This document shows, piece by piece, positions 36,190 to 44,656 of a stretch of DNA of 64,000 nucleotides. This DNA comes from Planctomycetota bacterium. GTDB taxonomy: Bacteria > Planctomycetota > UBA1135 > GCA-002686595. Under the pieces are notes generated by a model that saw nothing but the letters and a program-made list of their open reading frames with translations, did not search any database and was not told the origin of the DNA. The position numbers and the translations under genes were made by a program. The number at the start of each line of letters is the position of its first letter. Positions within the stretch are counted from its first letter, which is position 1. Where the stretch lies: NCBI GenBank assembly GCA_012960475.1, contig DUBE01000053.1, positions 1,454 through 65,453 of the forward strand. The letters run 5' to 3'.

Positions 36190-39083
36190 GGAACCTGAGA
36201 ATCCAGCTGCGATCCATACCACGCACCCTGGCACGACTGGCCCCGATTTTAGGTGCCCTCCTGCTGCTCAGTCCAGGCCTGACGAGATCGCTCCAAGAGG
36301 GAACGCCCCAAGACGGTGGCATCTCCCGTGAGCAAGCGGCCCTGGCAGAAGAACAAGCCCTCATCCGCCGTCAACTGCGTCGCCTGCGGGAGACCATGAG
36401 CGCCCTGGCCGGTCGCTTGGAGTCCGAAGGCCGGGTGCATGCGGCGGGCCTGCTGCGGGATGCCCTCGAAGATCTGGATCAACGAGCCCAAGAGAGCAAC
36501 GGACGCACCTTGGAGGAGTTGATCGATTCTTCCCGGGACGATCTCAGCGGTGGCCGCACCATGAGCGCCCTGGAACGGCAGCGTGCTGTAGAAGCGCGCT
36601 TGATGCGCCTGCTGGAAATCCTTCTGGACCGACGCTCCCTCGATACCCTTGAAGAAGAACTGGCCCGCCTGAAAGAAATCAAAGAGACCCTTCGGAAATT
36701 GAGTGACCAGGAAGCAGGCCTGCAGGAAAAGACCGCAGCCCTGCGTCAGGCATCCAAGACCCGCGAACACCTGTCCTTGGAAGCAGCCCTTGAACGGATC
36801 AGCCAGGAGCAGCGAGATCTCTTGCACCGTTCGGAAGAACTTGCCCACTCATCGGGGACCTTTGATCTGGAGCAGCTGCGCGCACGCCTGGCGGAGTTAC
36901 TCGGCGATCAGGAACTGGCCGTGGGAGCCCTGTCCACCTGGTCCCCCGCTGATGCCCTGCGCCTGGAAGCCCTGCGCCCCGCTCTGGAAGCGGCCCGCTC
37001 CGCCGAAGAGCAGGCCATGAGCCTGCAGGAGAGCGCCGATTCCCTGACAGCCAGCGCCCAGGCCGATGATCTCGAAGCCAGCGCCGCTGCCCTGACAGAA
37101 GAATCCGCCCGAAAGGGACGCCAGGCCCAAGCCTCCGGTGACGAGTTGTTGCAGGAGGCCGCCAAGGCCCTCGCCGAGACAGCTGAACAGATGCGCGCCG
37201 CCAGCACCGAGGCGCAGAAGGCCGCTGCCAGGGCAGCCGCCCAGACCCAGGCACAACAACTCGCCGCGGCCGCAACCGAAGCGCGCAACGCAGCCCGCAA
37301 AGCACGCTCGGAAACTCTCCCCGCCGCAGAACAGCTCGCCACCGAAGAGACCACAACCGGGGCCGCCGCCAAGCGCATTGCTGAAGCCCTGCGCGAGGCG
37401 CAGAACTCCACCAGCCCCGAACGCAGCGCCGCGGAAACCGAGCGCGCCGCCCGCGGAGTAGACGAAGGCCTGCATGCCCAGTCGCGCATGGGCGATGCGA
37501 TCAAGGCCAGCCAGGAAGAGGGCCAAGAACGCTCCGAGCGCCTGGCCAAGGACCTGGAACACACTGCCGCCAGCCCCACCCAACCTCAGATCAGCAAGGC
37601 CAGTGCCAGCCAAGCCGCCGAGGCCCTGCAACGCGGCGCGAAGGCCCAGCAGCAAGCCGCCCAAGCCGCGGGCTCCCAGTCGCAGGACGCCGCCAAGCAA
37701 GCAGCCCAGCAGGCAGAATCTGAACTGCGACAAGCCCTTGAGGCCCTCGATGAGGCCATAGCCCAGGCAGCAGAAGAAGACGGACGGCAGGACCAACGCA
37801 AGGCCCTGGCAGAAGAGCAGGCCTCCCTGGAAGAGGAACTGGCCGAAGCGGCCAAGAACACCGACAGCGCAAGCCTGGGAAAGAGTGCGCAGGAGGCAGT
37901 CCAAAGCGCAATCGAACAGGCCCGTAGCGCCATGCAGCAAGCAGCCGGGTCCCTGTCCAAACCTGGACAGGGCAAAGCGGCCGCCGAACAACAACGCGAA
38001 GCCATCGACGCATTGAACAAGGCCCAGAAGAGCGCGGGGGAAGGCACCCAACCTTCGAGCCCGGAGGGCCAACAGACCGCCGCCGATCTCGCGGCCGAAC
38101 AGGAGCGCCTGCGCCAGGAGATGCTCGACCTCGCCCGTCGCAACCAAGAGCGCAACGAAGCGGCCTCCAACGAAGCCCTCGACAGCGCCGCAGAGAACGC
38201 CCAAGAGGCCAGCCAGTCCTTGAGTCAGGCCTCAGGTTCCCAGAGCCAAGGCTCCCCATCCGGAGGCCAGGAGGAACAGACACAACCCGAAGAATCTGGT
38301 GGCTTGGAACAGGCCGAAGAGCAGGAAGCGCGCACCCAGCAGGACCTGGAACAGGCCATGCGCGAACTTGAAGAGGAGGAGGAGCAGTACCAACGCCTGC
38401 GCCAGGAGGAGCTGCTCTTCCAAATCAAGTCGGAAGTGGAAGCCATGCGGACCTCCCACTCAGAACAAATGAAAGCCACCCTCTCTGCGGACGAAGCCCG
38501 AGCCGGCTCACGTAATGTCTCCCGTCGCACGCGCATCACCCTACGTTCGATTGCCCGAGAAGAAGACGCGGTGGGCGCACGAGCCAAAAAGGTAGCGGAC
38601 GCCCTCGAAGAAGAAGGGGTACTGGTCTTCCACGAGATCATGCGCAACATCGAGAGCGATCTGACTCGCATCGTGCGCGACATGGGCGAGGGAGGCGGCT
38701 ACCAATCGGGTGCTCACTTGCAGGCCTTGCAGAATGATGTGCTCCAATCCCTGGACTGGCTGGCAGGTGCTCTGAAGGACGAGATGGAGCGTCGCGAGCA
38801 GGAGCAACAGGAGCAACAGGAGCAGGAGGAGCAGGAACCAAGCGATGACACACCTCCCCTGGTGCCAGATGCGGCCGAATTGCGTCTGCTGAAGAAGCTC
38901 GAGGAAGATGTTCTCGAGCGTCTCACCCAGTTGCAGATGTTGCACCCTGAGCTCAAAGACCCCGATGCGGAGCTCGATCCCCTGCTACTTGAAGAGTTGA
39001 CCCGTTTGGCCTACCAACACAGACGGGTTGGGGAACTTTTTGAGTACTTCCGGCGCCGTCTGGGCGTCCCGGATCCGGATTAG
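36186..39083 (+). CDS. Giant Ala/Gln/Glu-rich coiled-coil envelope protein
   Basis: 965 residues. ATG 36186 overlaps the DUF4175 stop; the leader is TLARLAPILGALLLLSPGL. Nearly all of residues 45-760 is predicted coiled coil, extremely rich in Ala, Glu and Gln (for example AARAAAQTQAQQLAAAATEA). A Glu/Gln-rich hinge and then a more conserved C-terminal region follow, with RRTRITLRSIAREEDAVG, FHEIMRNIESDLTRIVRDMG and GAHLQALQNDVLQSLDWLAG. Homologous tails are common in DUF4175 operons. I infer a long rod or filament across the periplasm. Compositional bias makes database similarity over the middle unreliable. Confidence 0.75.
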   Translation: MRNLRIQLRSIPRTLARLAPILGALLLLSPGLTRSLQEGTPQDGGISREQAALAEEQALIRRQLRRLRETMSALAGRLESEGRVHAAGLLRDALEDLDQRAQESNGRTLEELIDSSRDDLSGGRTMSALERQRAVEARLMRLLEILLDRRSLDTLEEELARLKEIKETLRKLSDQEAGLQEKTAALRQASKTREHLSLEAALERISQEQRDLLHRSEELAHSSGTFDLEQLRARLAELLGDQELAVGALSTWSPADALRLEALRPALEAARSAEEQAMSLQESADSLTASAQADDLEASAAALTEESARKGRQAQASGDELLQEAAKALAETAEQMRAASTEAQKAAARAAAQTQAQQLAAAATEARNAARKARSETLPAAEQLATEETTTGAAAKRIAEALREAQNSTSPERSAAETERAARGVDEGLHAQSRMGDAIKASQEEGQERSERLAKDLEHTAASPTQPQISKASASQAAEALQRGAKAQQQAAQAAGSQSQDAAKQAAQQAESELRQALEALDEAIAQAAEEDGRQDQRKALAEEQASLEEELAEAAKNTDSASLGKSAQEAVQSAIEQARSAMQQAAGSLSKPGQGKAAAEQQREAIDALNKAQKSAGEGTQPSSPEGQQTAADLAAEQERLRQEMLDLARRNQERNEAASNEALDSAAENAQEASQSLSQASGSQSQGSPSGGQEEQTQPEESGGLEQAEEQEARTQQDLEQAMRELEEEEEQYQRLRQEELLFQIKSEVEAMRTSHSEQMKATLSADEARAGSRNVSRRTRITLRSIAREEDAVGARAKKVADALEEEGVLVFHEIMRNIESDLTRIVRDMGEGGGYQSGAHLQALQNDVLQSLDWLAGALKDEMERREQEQQEQQEQEEQEPSDDTPPLVPDAAELRLLKKLEEDVLERLTQLQMLHPELKDPDAELDPLLLEELTRLAYQHRRVGELFEYFRRRLGVPDPD

Positions 39084-39166
39084 GCCACGAATAGCCGGGC
39101 ATGCTATGCTAGATAAGTCTGGCCCGCCGATAAGATGAGATGACAGACCCTTTGGAGATCAAGACA

Positions 39167-39601
39167 ATGAAGCTCACCTCCCAGTTCCTCACACACCGCA
39201 AGCTGTTCTGCATGATGCCCTGCATCGCGGTCAGCCTGCTGGTCCTCCCGGCCCTGGCCCAGGAAGGCGAACAGGCTCCCAAAGCGGACGACAAGCCGGT
39301 GGTGATCAACCCCTTCGCCGAACAGCCGGAGTCCGATGCGGAACGAATGATCCGCCTCTTCCAAGAGGTCGAGCAACGCATGAACCGCAGCACCCAGTTG
39401 CTCTTCGATGCCAGCAAGGGTGACGTGGCTGCGTTGGATCAAGTCCAGGCCTCCAACCTGGAGGACCTTGGCCAAACTGCGGACGCCAACCCCCGCGCCG
39501 CTATCTCAAGTCTGCTCAGCGCCTCCCAAGAAGAAGGCGCCCAGATTATTTCGGCCATCGACGAGATCCTGGAAATCGCCGCCAGAAACGGCGGCACATG
39601 A
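39167..39601 (+). CDS. Small exported protein of MoxR/DUF4175 operons
   Basis: 144 residues with GGAG nine bases before ATG 39167. There is a leader (KLFCMMPCIAVSLLVLPALA) and a conserved helical segment: ERMIRLFQEVEQRMNRSTQL followed by LLFDASKGD. A recognisable version of this helix occurs in small proteins next to DUF4175 genes in other planctomycetes, by recollection rather than search. An 83-bp gap precedes it and may contain an internal promoter. It is nine bases before the next small gene. Function is unknown. Confidence 0.7.
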   Translation: MKLTSQFLTHRKLFCMMPCIAVSLLVLPALAQEGEQAPKADDKPVVINPFAEQPESDAERMIRLFQEVEQRMNRSTQLLFDASKGDVAALDQVQASNLEDLGQTADANPRAAISSLLSASQEEGAQIISAIDEILEIAARNGGT

Positions 39602-39610
39602 AGCGGCTCC

Positions 39611-39997
39611 ATGAGCGGTGAGGGCAGTTCGTCCTCCGAAACCCCCGGCAGCACCCAGGCCCAATCCCAAGGGGAAAGCGGCCAGAAGAAAGATGGTGCG
39701 GAAGAACCCCGGGAAGGTGAAGAACAAGGCAAGCCTTCTGAACAACAGTCCGACCAAGGCCAGCCCAAGGGCAACCAGCCCGATCAACCCGGCGGCCGCA
39801 AGGATCGCGGCAAGGTCGCAGCAGAAGGCGGAAAGGAAGCGGCCCGCCGTCCTGGCAACGATGTGGAAATCTGGGGCAATCTGCCGATTCACCTGCGCGA
39901 CATTTTCCGCGCCGAGGGACAGGGAGACATGCCCGCCCGTTACCGTGACTGGATCGACTCCTACTACCGCCGGCTGAACGAGCACGGCGATCACTAG
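39611..39997 (+). CDS. Small protein with disordered N-terminus and conserved WGNLP tail
   Basis: 128 residues. The first 80 are low-complexity, rich in Ser, Gln, Glu, Gly and Pro, with no membrane helix or signal. The last 45 are ordered: VEIWGNLPIHLRDIF, then MPARYRDWIDSYYRRLN. This tail is the typical C-terminus of proteins ending planctomycete DUF4175 operons. It probably interacts with the preceding small protein or the coiled coil. Function is unknown. I take it as the end of the MoxR operon. Confidence 0.72.
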   Translation: MSGEGSSSSETPGSTQAQSQGESGQKKDGAEEPREGEEQGKPSEQQSDQGQPKGNQPDQPGGRKDRGKVAAEGGKEAARRPGNDVEIWGNLPIHLRDIFRAEGQGDMPARYRDWIDSYYRRLNEHGDH

Positions 39998-40071
39998 GGC
40001 CTGGCTTAGATGCCGGGCGGCTTGAATGGCCCCAGCCGAGAATTCCCCAAGCCTGCCCCTTGGACCCTCTT

Positions 40072-40578
40072 GTGCAGATTCGCCTGGAAGAAGAACGGGA
40101 CCGGAGCGCTGTGCATGCGGTCAACTATTCGGCCTTTGAAACGCGAGCCGAAGCAGACCTGGTCGACGTCCTACGGGAGCAGGCTGTGCCGCACATCTCA
40201 CTCATTGCCGAGGACAAGGGAACGGTCATTGGTCACATCATGTTCTCGCCAGTTTCTCTCAGCGGCCATCCAAAGATCAGAGCCCTGGGCCTCGCTCCAA
40301 TGGCGGTGACACCCAGGCGCCAACGCCAGGGAATCGGCACAGCCCTCGTTGAGGCCGGTTTGGAGCATTGCAAACGAGGGGAATTCGCGTTTGCAGTGGT
40401 CCTCGGCCACCCACGTTTCTATCCACGCTTTGGCTTCCGCCCAGCAGGGCAGTTTGGCATCGACAGCGAATACGAGGTCCCTTCCGAGGTATTCCTGGCC
40501 CTTGAGTTGGAGCCGGGAGCCCTCAAGGAGAAATCTGGGAAAGTGCGCTACCATGCAGCCTTCAACAATCTGTCCTAG
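40072..40578 (+). CDS. GNAT-family N-acetyltransferase
   Basis: 168 residues from a GTG at 40072 (a TTG at 40060 adds four residues). Homologues begin about here, with QIRLEEERDRSAVHAVN. The acetyl-CoA motif is intact (VTPRRQRQGIGTALVEAG), followed by VVLGHPRFYPRFGFRPAG, typical of the YhbS-like GNAT branch that acetylates small molecules or protein N-termini. Substrate is unknown. It separates the MoxR operon from the second toroid gene by only 74 and four bases respectively, so it may be cotranscribed. Confidence 0.9.
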   Translation: MQIRLEEERDRSAVHAVNYSAFETRAEADLVDVLREQAVPHISLIAEDKGTVIGHIMFSPVSLSGHPKIRALGLAPMAVTPRRQRQGIGTALVEAGLEHCKRGEFAFAVVLGHPRFYPRFGFRPAGQFGIDSEYEVPSEVFLALELEPGALKEKSGKVRYHAAFNNLS

Positions 40579-40582
40579 CCCC

Positions 40583-41821
40583 ATGCGCATCATGAACACA
40601 GCGAGTCCTGGTGAGTTCCTCACCCGCTGCACGGGCAGTCTCGGATTGCTGCTGCTGTTGCCATGCCTGGGTTGGAGTCAGCCCATGGAGGAGATTCTGG
40701 CAGAGCGAGGAATCCCCGCCCTGCCCCTGACTTGGGAAGTGAAGCTCCTCGCGCACCACTCCCAGGACCCGCCAGCAAAAGGAGAACAAAAAGCTCTTGC
40801 TGAAATCCGCGCATCGATCACGCGGGGTCTGGACTTTCTTGCAGCGCGACAGGCTCTGGTGCGCGATGGCTCCCTGCCTGTACCCCACGGGGAACAAGAG
40901 TCCCCCATCGGAGTCACGGCCCTGGGCGCCCTGGCCTACATGGCTGGCGGATCGACACCGACAAGGGGTCCCCATTCAGCGGAGTTGGTGCGCGCTCTTG
41001 AGTACCTCCTGACCCACCAGGCTCCGATCACGGAAGCCCATCCTGGCTGGATTAGCGCCGCCGAAGACCGTCAGTCAAGAGCCCATGGCCACGGACTGGC
41101 AACCCTGGCCCTTTCCCAGGCACACTCCCTGTCTCCGCGCAGTCCGCTTGGCAAGCGTATCGACCAAGCCCTCTCCGCCGCCGTGCGCCACATCGAGGTC
41201 ATGCAGGGTCCGGACGGAGGCTGGTACTACGGTCCCGGCCGCACGGCAGAGCAGGAGGGTTCGGTGACGGTGTGTCTGGTGCAGGCCCTGCGCGGAGCGC
41301 GCAACGCGGGACTGCGCATCAAACCCAAGGTGATCGGCCATGCGATCGAGTACGTCAAGAGTCTGCAGGATGAGACCGGTGGCTTTCGCTACTCCAAGAC
41401 CCATCCACAAACTTCGGTGGCATTGACCGCAGCTTGCCTCGCGACCCTGCATGCCACGGGCGTTTATGAGGGGCAGGCCATCGACCGGGGCTACGATTCG
41501 ATCTGGCGTGAACTAGAAGCGCGCAAACTGGTGGACCCCACCCAAGCAGCTCGTAAGAGCCCGGCCTTCCCCTACTATGAAAGGCTCTATCTGGCCCAAG
41601 CCCTTTGGCAACACCCCGACCCAAAGCACTTCAGACGGTGGGCCAGGTTCGAGGTACGAAAGGTCCTCGCTGACCAACGCTCGGACGGAGGATGGCAAGA
41701 TGTACGCGAAGATGGGCGCGGTGAGAAGGTCACCGGCCGTTACGGAATCACCTACGCCACCGCTGTGAACTGCCTCTTCCTGTCAGTGCCCGAAGGAATG
41801 CTGCCGATCTTTCGGCGTTGA
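40583..41821 (+). CDS. Exported terpene-cyclase-like alpha/alpha toroid protein, copy 2
   Basis: About 412 residues; ATG 40583 (or 40592) is followed by a leader (CTGSLGLLLLLPCLGWSQ). Repeated helix-capping motifs match those of the protein at 32742: MQGPDGGWYYG, LQDETGGFRYS and QRSDGGWQDV. The ends are alike too: TYATAVNCLFLSVPEGMLPI here against FGTAMGCLILEIPYSFLPI there. No DXDD motif is seen. It is a clear paralogue, retained just beyond the MoxR operon, so both may work in the same envelope complex. Confidence 0.85.
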   Translation: MRIMNTASPGEFLTRCTGSLGLLLLLPCLGWSQPMEEILAERGIPALPLTWEVKLLAHHSQDPPAKGEQKALAEIRASITRGLDFLAARQALVRDGSLPVPHGEQESPIGVTALGALAYMAGGSTPTRGPHSAELVRALEYLLTHQAPITEAHPGWISAAEDRQSRAHGHGLATLALSQAHSLSPRSPLGKRIDQALSAAVRHIEVMQGPDGGWYYGPGRTAEQEGSVTVCLVQALRGARNAGLRIKPKVIGHAIEYVKSLQDETGGFRYSKTHPQTSVALTAACLATLHATGVYEGQAIDRGYDSIWRELEARKLVDPTQAARKSPAFPYYERLYLAQALWQHPDPKHFRRWARFEVRKVLADQRSDGGWQDVREDGRGEKVTGRYGITYATAVNCLFLSVPEGMLPIFRR

Positions 41822-41824
41822 ACC

Positions 41825-41840
41825 AGTCCAACATTGGACT
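41825..41840. terminator. Short palindrome between convergent genes
   Basis: AGTCCA-ACAT-TGGACT lies between the stop of the toroid gene (41821) and the stop of the minus-strand coiled-coil gene (41840-41842). Only 18 bp separate these convergent genes, so a bidirectional terminator is plausible. There is no T-run and the stem is just six to seven base pairs. Confidence 0.35.
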
Positions 41841-42661
41841 CAAGAGTCGAGGGCCGCGCGCAACTCCACATTGGCTTCGAAGATCGCAGACAAGAGCGCT
41901 CGCTTGTTCTCATCGGGAGGCTCCGGAGTCGGCAGGACCTGCATCCCACGCGGCAAGAAGGAAGGCTCCAGTTTCGAGGAGGGTCTATCCAGAGCCAGTT
42001 CCAGTTCCTCACGGGTCACCTCCAAGGTGCGCGAAAGCTTGCGCACCCGTTGCTCAAGCCGATCGACAACGCGACGGTTCTCGTCCAGCAACGCCTGCTG
42101 ACCCCGCTGGCGTTCCCGCTGCAGAGCCGCAACGCCCACACGCACGACTTCAGCCTCCAAAGGCGATAGCCTGTCCGGATTACCGCCCCAGGCCCTGAAG
42201 AGGCGGGTCAAGCTGTTCTGCAAATCCTGGTCACCGGGGCCTTCCTGGCCCACTTCCTTAGTCAGGCGCTCTTGTTCCTCCACCAGCACCTGGCGGCGCT
42301 CGCGTAGATCGTGCTTGAGCCGTTCGAGAGCAGGGCCCGCCGCATCATCCATGGACCCGCTTGTGAGCTTGTCGCTGCCACCTGCACCCTGTTCAACAGA
42401 ACTGCCCACCCCTTGCTCCTGCACCAACTGCACAAAGGCATTCCGTGCGGAACGGGAAAAAGCGTCCCCCAAATCAGAGGGATCCCCCAGGGTGCGTTCC
42501 AGCAAGGCCCGGTTGACCGCCTTTTCAATCAGGCTGGCCACGCGGCTCATGCTCACCGTACGCAGATTCTCCACGCCGCGCTCCCTGAGTTCGTCCAGAG
42601 TCGTATTGCGCGACCAGCGGCGAACGACCTCTGTTACCTCATTGCTGGGGAAAAGCTCCAT
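41840..42661 (-). CDS. Coiled-coil protein of unknown function
   Basis: 273 residues with no signal peptide or membrane helix. Residues about 5-95 are helical with Ser/Arg/Val-rich sequence (LRTVSMSRVASLIEKAVNRA, DAFSRSARNAFVQLVQEQG). Then come a Gly/Ser linker, a charged coiled coil (LERLKHDLRERRQVLVEEQE, ALLDENRRVVDRLEQRVRKL) and a Pro-rich spot (QVLPTPEPPDENKR). I do not recognise a family. It is divergent from the NHL propeller gene across a 111-bp region that contains two related inverted repeats. The opposite strand also has an open frame, but that is explained as the shadow upstream of the NHL start. Confidence 0.65.
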   Translation of the reverse strand: MELFPSNEVTEVVRRWSRNTTLDELRERGVENLRTVSMSRVASLIEKAVNRALLERTLGDPSDLGDAFSRSARNAFVQLVQEQGVGSSVEQGAGGSDKLTSGSMDDAAGPALERLKHDLRERRQVLVEEQERLTKEVGQEGPGDQDLQNSLTRLFRAWGGNPDRLSPLEAEVVRVGVAALQRERQRGQQALLDENRRVVDRLEQRVRKLSRTLEVTREELELALDRPSSKLEPSFLPRGMQVLPTPEPPDENKRALLSAIFEANVELRAALDS

Positions 42662-42692
42662 CTACCCTCAACGCTAGAAAACCAAAGACGTC

Positions 42693-42713
42693 GATTCACG
42701 CTTCTCGTGAATC
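42693..42713. promoter_or_regulatory. 8-bp perfect inverted repeat in a divergent promoter region
   Basis: GATTCACG-CTTCT-CGTGAATC lies midway between the divergent starts at 42661 and 42773. A related palindrome is at 42767-42779. Both share the half-site CGTGA(A)TTC-like sequence. This could be an operator controlling both genes, or a hairpin terminating one of them (TTCTTGG follows). Confidence 0.45.
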
Positions 42714-42766
42714 TTCTTGGTGAACGGCCCTGGCCCCTTGTGGGGCCCCTGTCCAAAGGCACAATA

Positions 42767-42779
42767 GAATCCGTGATTC
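42767..42779. promoter_or_regulatory. Inverted repeat GAATC-CGT-GATTC overlapping the NHL gene start
   Basis: The palindrome overlaps the proposed GTG start (42773-42775) and follows directly on TAGAAT (42765-42770), a good -10-like hexamer. If that hexamer is real, transcription would begin almost at the start codon, giving a nearly leaderless mRNA with an operator on top of it. Confidence 0.35.
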
Positions 42780-44656
42780 TGTCCCCCGTCCCGTTCAGAC
42801 GCGCCCGACCCTGGCTCCCGACCCTGATCGGCGTCTTCTTGACCCTCCCAGTCCTGGCTCAGACGGGAGAGGCAACCCATCTGGGTGCCTGGCTGCACAC
42901 GATTTCCAATCTGGAGGGGCCGGTGGCTTTGGATTTCACACCCAGTGGTTCCCTTTGGGTGGTGGAGGCCGACGGCGGTCGTCTCTCCCTCTTTTCGAGC
43001 AGCGGCACTCCCAGCACGCGACTGGAATCCAAGACCCCTTGGCTGGCTCCCATGGGGGTGGCTGCAGACACGCGCCTGTATGTCAGCGACCCGGCCCGAC
43101 GCCGGGTGATGGCGATCGGCGTAGAGACCTGGCGTGATGCGGATACGATTTTGCAGGGGCCCAAGGGCTTCTGCCAGCCTGGCGCACTGGACGCGCGCGA
43201 AGGACGATTGGTGGTGACCGACCCGCTCGGCGGTCGCGTAATTGTCTTGCACGGCAGCAAGCGATTGGAGTTGGGCGCGGGCCTCCTGAGCGAACCCACC
43301 GGGGCCTGCTTGGATGACGAGGGGGGAATCTGGATCAGCGATGCCGCCCGTGCCCGGGTAGAGCACTTTGATCCGGATGGCAACCATGCAGGAGGGTTTG
43401 GGGACTACGGCGCCTTTCGCGGTCTCCTGGCTGCGCCATCAGGCATCGCCTGGTGGAACCACAGGGTCTTTGTTGCCGACCGGGACAACCATCGCATCAG
43501 CGTGCACACCGAAGGGGGCGACCTGCTCTACACCGTAGGCATGCACGCGATCTGGCCCCGTGAGGGAGAAGGGCTCTTGCACTACCCCAGCGCTCTGGCG
43601 GTCTCCCAAGATGGCACGCGCATGGCAGTGGCGGAACCCCTGGATGGCCGGGTGCAGGTCTTTAGCCGCGCCATGGGCGCCGAGCCCACCATCGATCCCC
43701 TGCGCCGAACCACTCCCCAGGCCGCAGCCCACTATGGCCCGGCGATTCGCGCCGCTGGCAAGTGGATGTTGCTTGTGGAACCAGAAACCCAATCGGTGTT
43801 GCTGCACGACAGACGCCGGGAAGAAGCACCTATCGAACTGACCAGCTTTGGTCGCCGGGGACATGTCCTTGGGCGTTGGGCGCAGCCCTCTGGAATCTGG
43901 CTCGACATAGAAACACGCATGGCCTGGATCACAGACCCCAGCGCAGGGATCATGGACCAGGTTCTCCTGCGGATTGACCCCACAGCGCCCCTGAACCAGC
44001 ACCTTGGAGCAGCCGCCTGGATTCGCCGGGTGGATCTGAGCGCCTTGGGTCACGAATTGGGAGGCGTCTCGGTCTTCCACGACCCGCGCCCAACGGCGAT
44101 CTGTCGACGCGAGGACAAGACCTATGTGATCGACGAAGCCAATCGCTGCGTACTTGTGATCGATCAGACCGGAAACTGCATCAAGATGCTGGGCGCAGGG
44201 GTGTTGCTGAAACCCGTGGACCTGTGCTTTGACCCTGTGGGAACCCTCTGGGTCAGCGATGCCTGGCAGGGCCGCATTGTGGGGCTCGATCCGGTCAGTG
44301 GAAAGAGTCGCGGCAATCGAGGGCTGGGCGCCCTGCGGCGGCCCGATGGCATTTGCTCTGATGCAAAGGGACGCATCTTTGTCAGCGACCGGGCAGCGAA
44401 CCGGGTGCTGCGTTTTGATTCCTACGGGGCCCTGGACCTCTCCATCGGCACTGAGGGTCTCGGCCCAGAAGGGCTGCTGGGACCACGCGGGGTGTCCATC
44501 GGTCAGAACGGCAACCTGACCGTGGTGGACCACAGCAACCACCGTTGCATGGTGTTCACCCCGGACGGAGAATTCGTACGGGCCTATGGGTCCAAGCTGC
44601 ATGTGCGGCCCGCCATGAAACCTGAGGTCTACGACGAACAGGGGAAGAAGCGATGA
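42773..44656 (+). CDS. Exported NHL-repeat beta-propeller protein
   Basis: About 627 residues from GTG 42773, which leads into a signal peptide (RPWLPTLIGVFLTLPVLAQ). The open frame continues up to 42311 but only as antisense of the coiled-coil gene. The protein is a repeated NHL/SMP-30-type propeller; blades include NLEGPVALDFTPSGSLWVVE, APSGIAWWNHRVFVADRDNH and GPRGVSIGQNGNLTVVDHSN. There may be two propellers, about residues 35-310 and 330-615. No catalytic residues were recognised. It overlaps the YtkA-like lipoprotein gene (ATGA) and is probably cotranscribed with a di-haem peroxidase, so a role in an extracytoplasmic redox module is inferred. Confidence 0.85.
   Translation: MILSPVPFRRARPWLPTLIGVFLTLPVLAQTGEATHLGAWLHTISNLEGPVALDFTPSGSLWVVEADGGRLSLFSSSGTPSTRLESKTPWLAPMGVAADTRLYVSDPARRRVMAIGVETWRDADTILQGPKGFCQPGALDAREGRLVVTDPLGGRVIVLHGSKRLELGAGLLSEPTGACLDDEGGIWISDAARARVEHFDPDGNHAGGFGDYGAFRGLLAAPSGIAWWNHRVFVADRDNHRISVHTEGGDLLYTVGMHAIWPREGEGLLHYPSALAVSQDGTRMAVAEPLDGRVQVFSRAMGAEPTIDPLRRTTPQAAAHYGPAIRAAGKWMLLVEPETQSVLLHDRRREEAPIELTSFGRRGHVLGRWAQPSGIWLDIETRMAWITDPSAGIMDQVLLRIDPTAPLNQHLGAAAWIRRVDLSALGHELGGVSVFHDPRPTAICRREDKTYVIDEANRCVLVIDQTGNCIKMLGAGVLLKPVDLCFDPVGTLWVSDAWQGRIVGLDPVSGKSRGNRGLGALRRPDGICSDAKGRIFVSDRAANRVLRFDSYGALDLSIGTEGLGPEGLLGPRGVSIGQNGNLTVVDHSNHRCMVFTPDGEFVRAYGSKLHVRPAMKPEVYDEQGKKR

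Noticed and set aside
36897-38204. Hydrophobic minus-strand frame looking like a membrane protein
   Set aside because: It is the reverse reading of Ala/Gln/Glu codons in the coiled-coil gene, which yields Leu/Gly/Cys-rich translations.
42311-42772. Upstream extension of the NHL frame
   Set aside because: It is antisense to the coiled-coil gene and lacks a leader; the signal peptide begins at GTG 42773.
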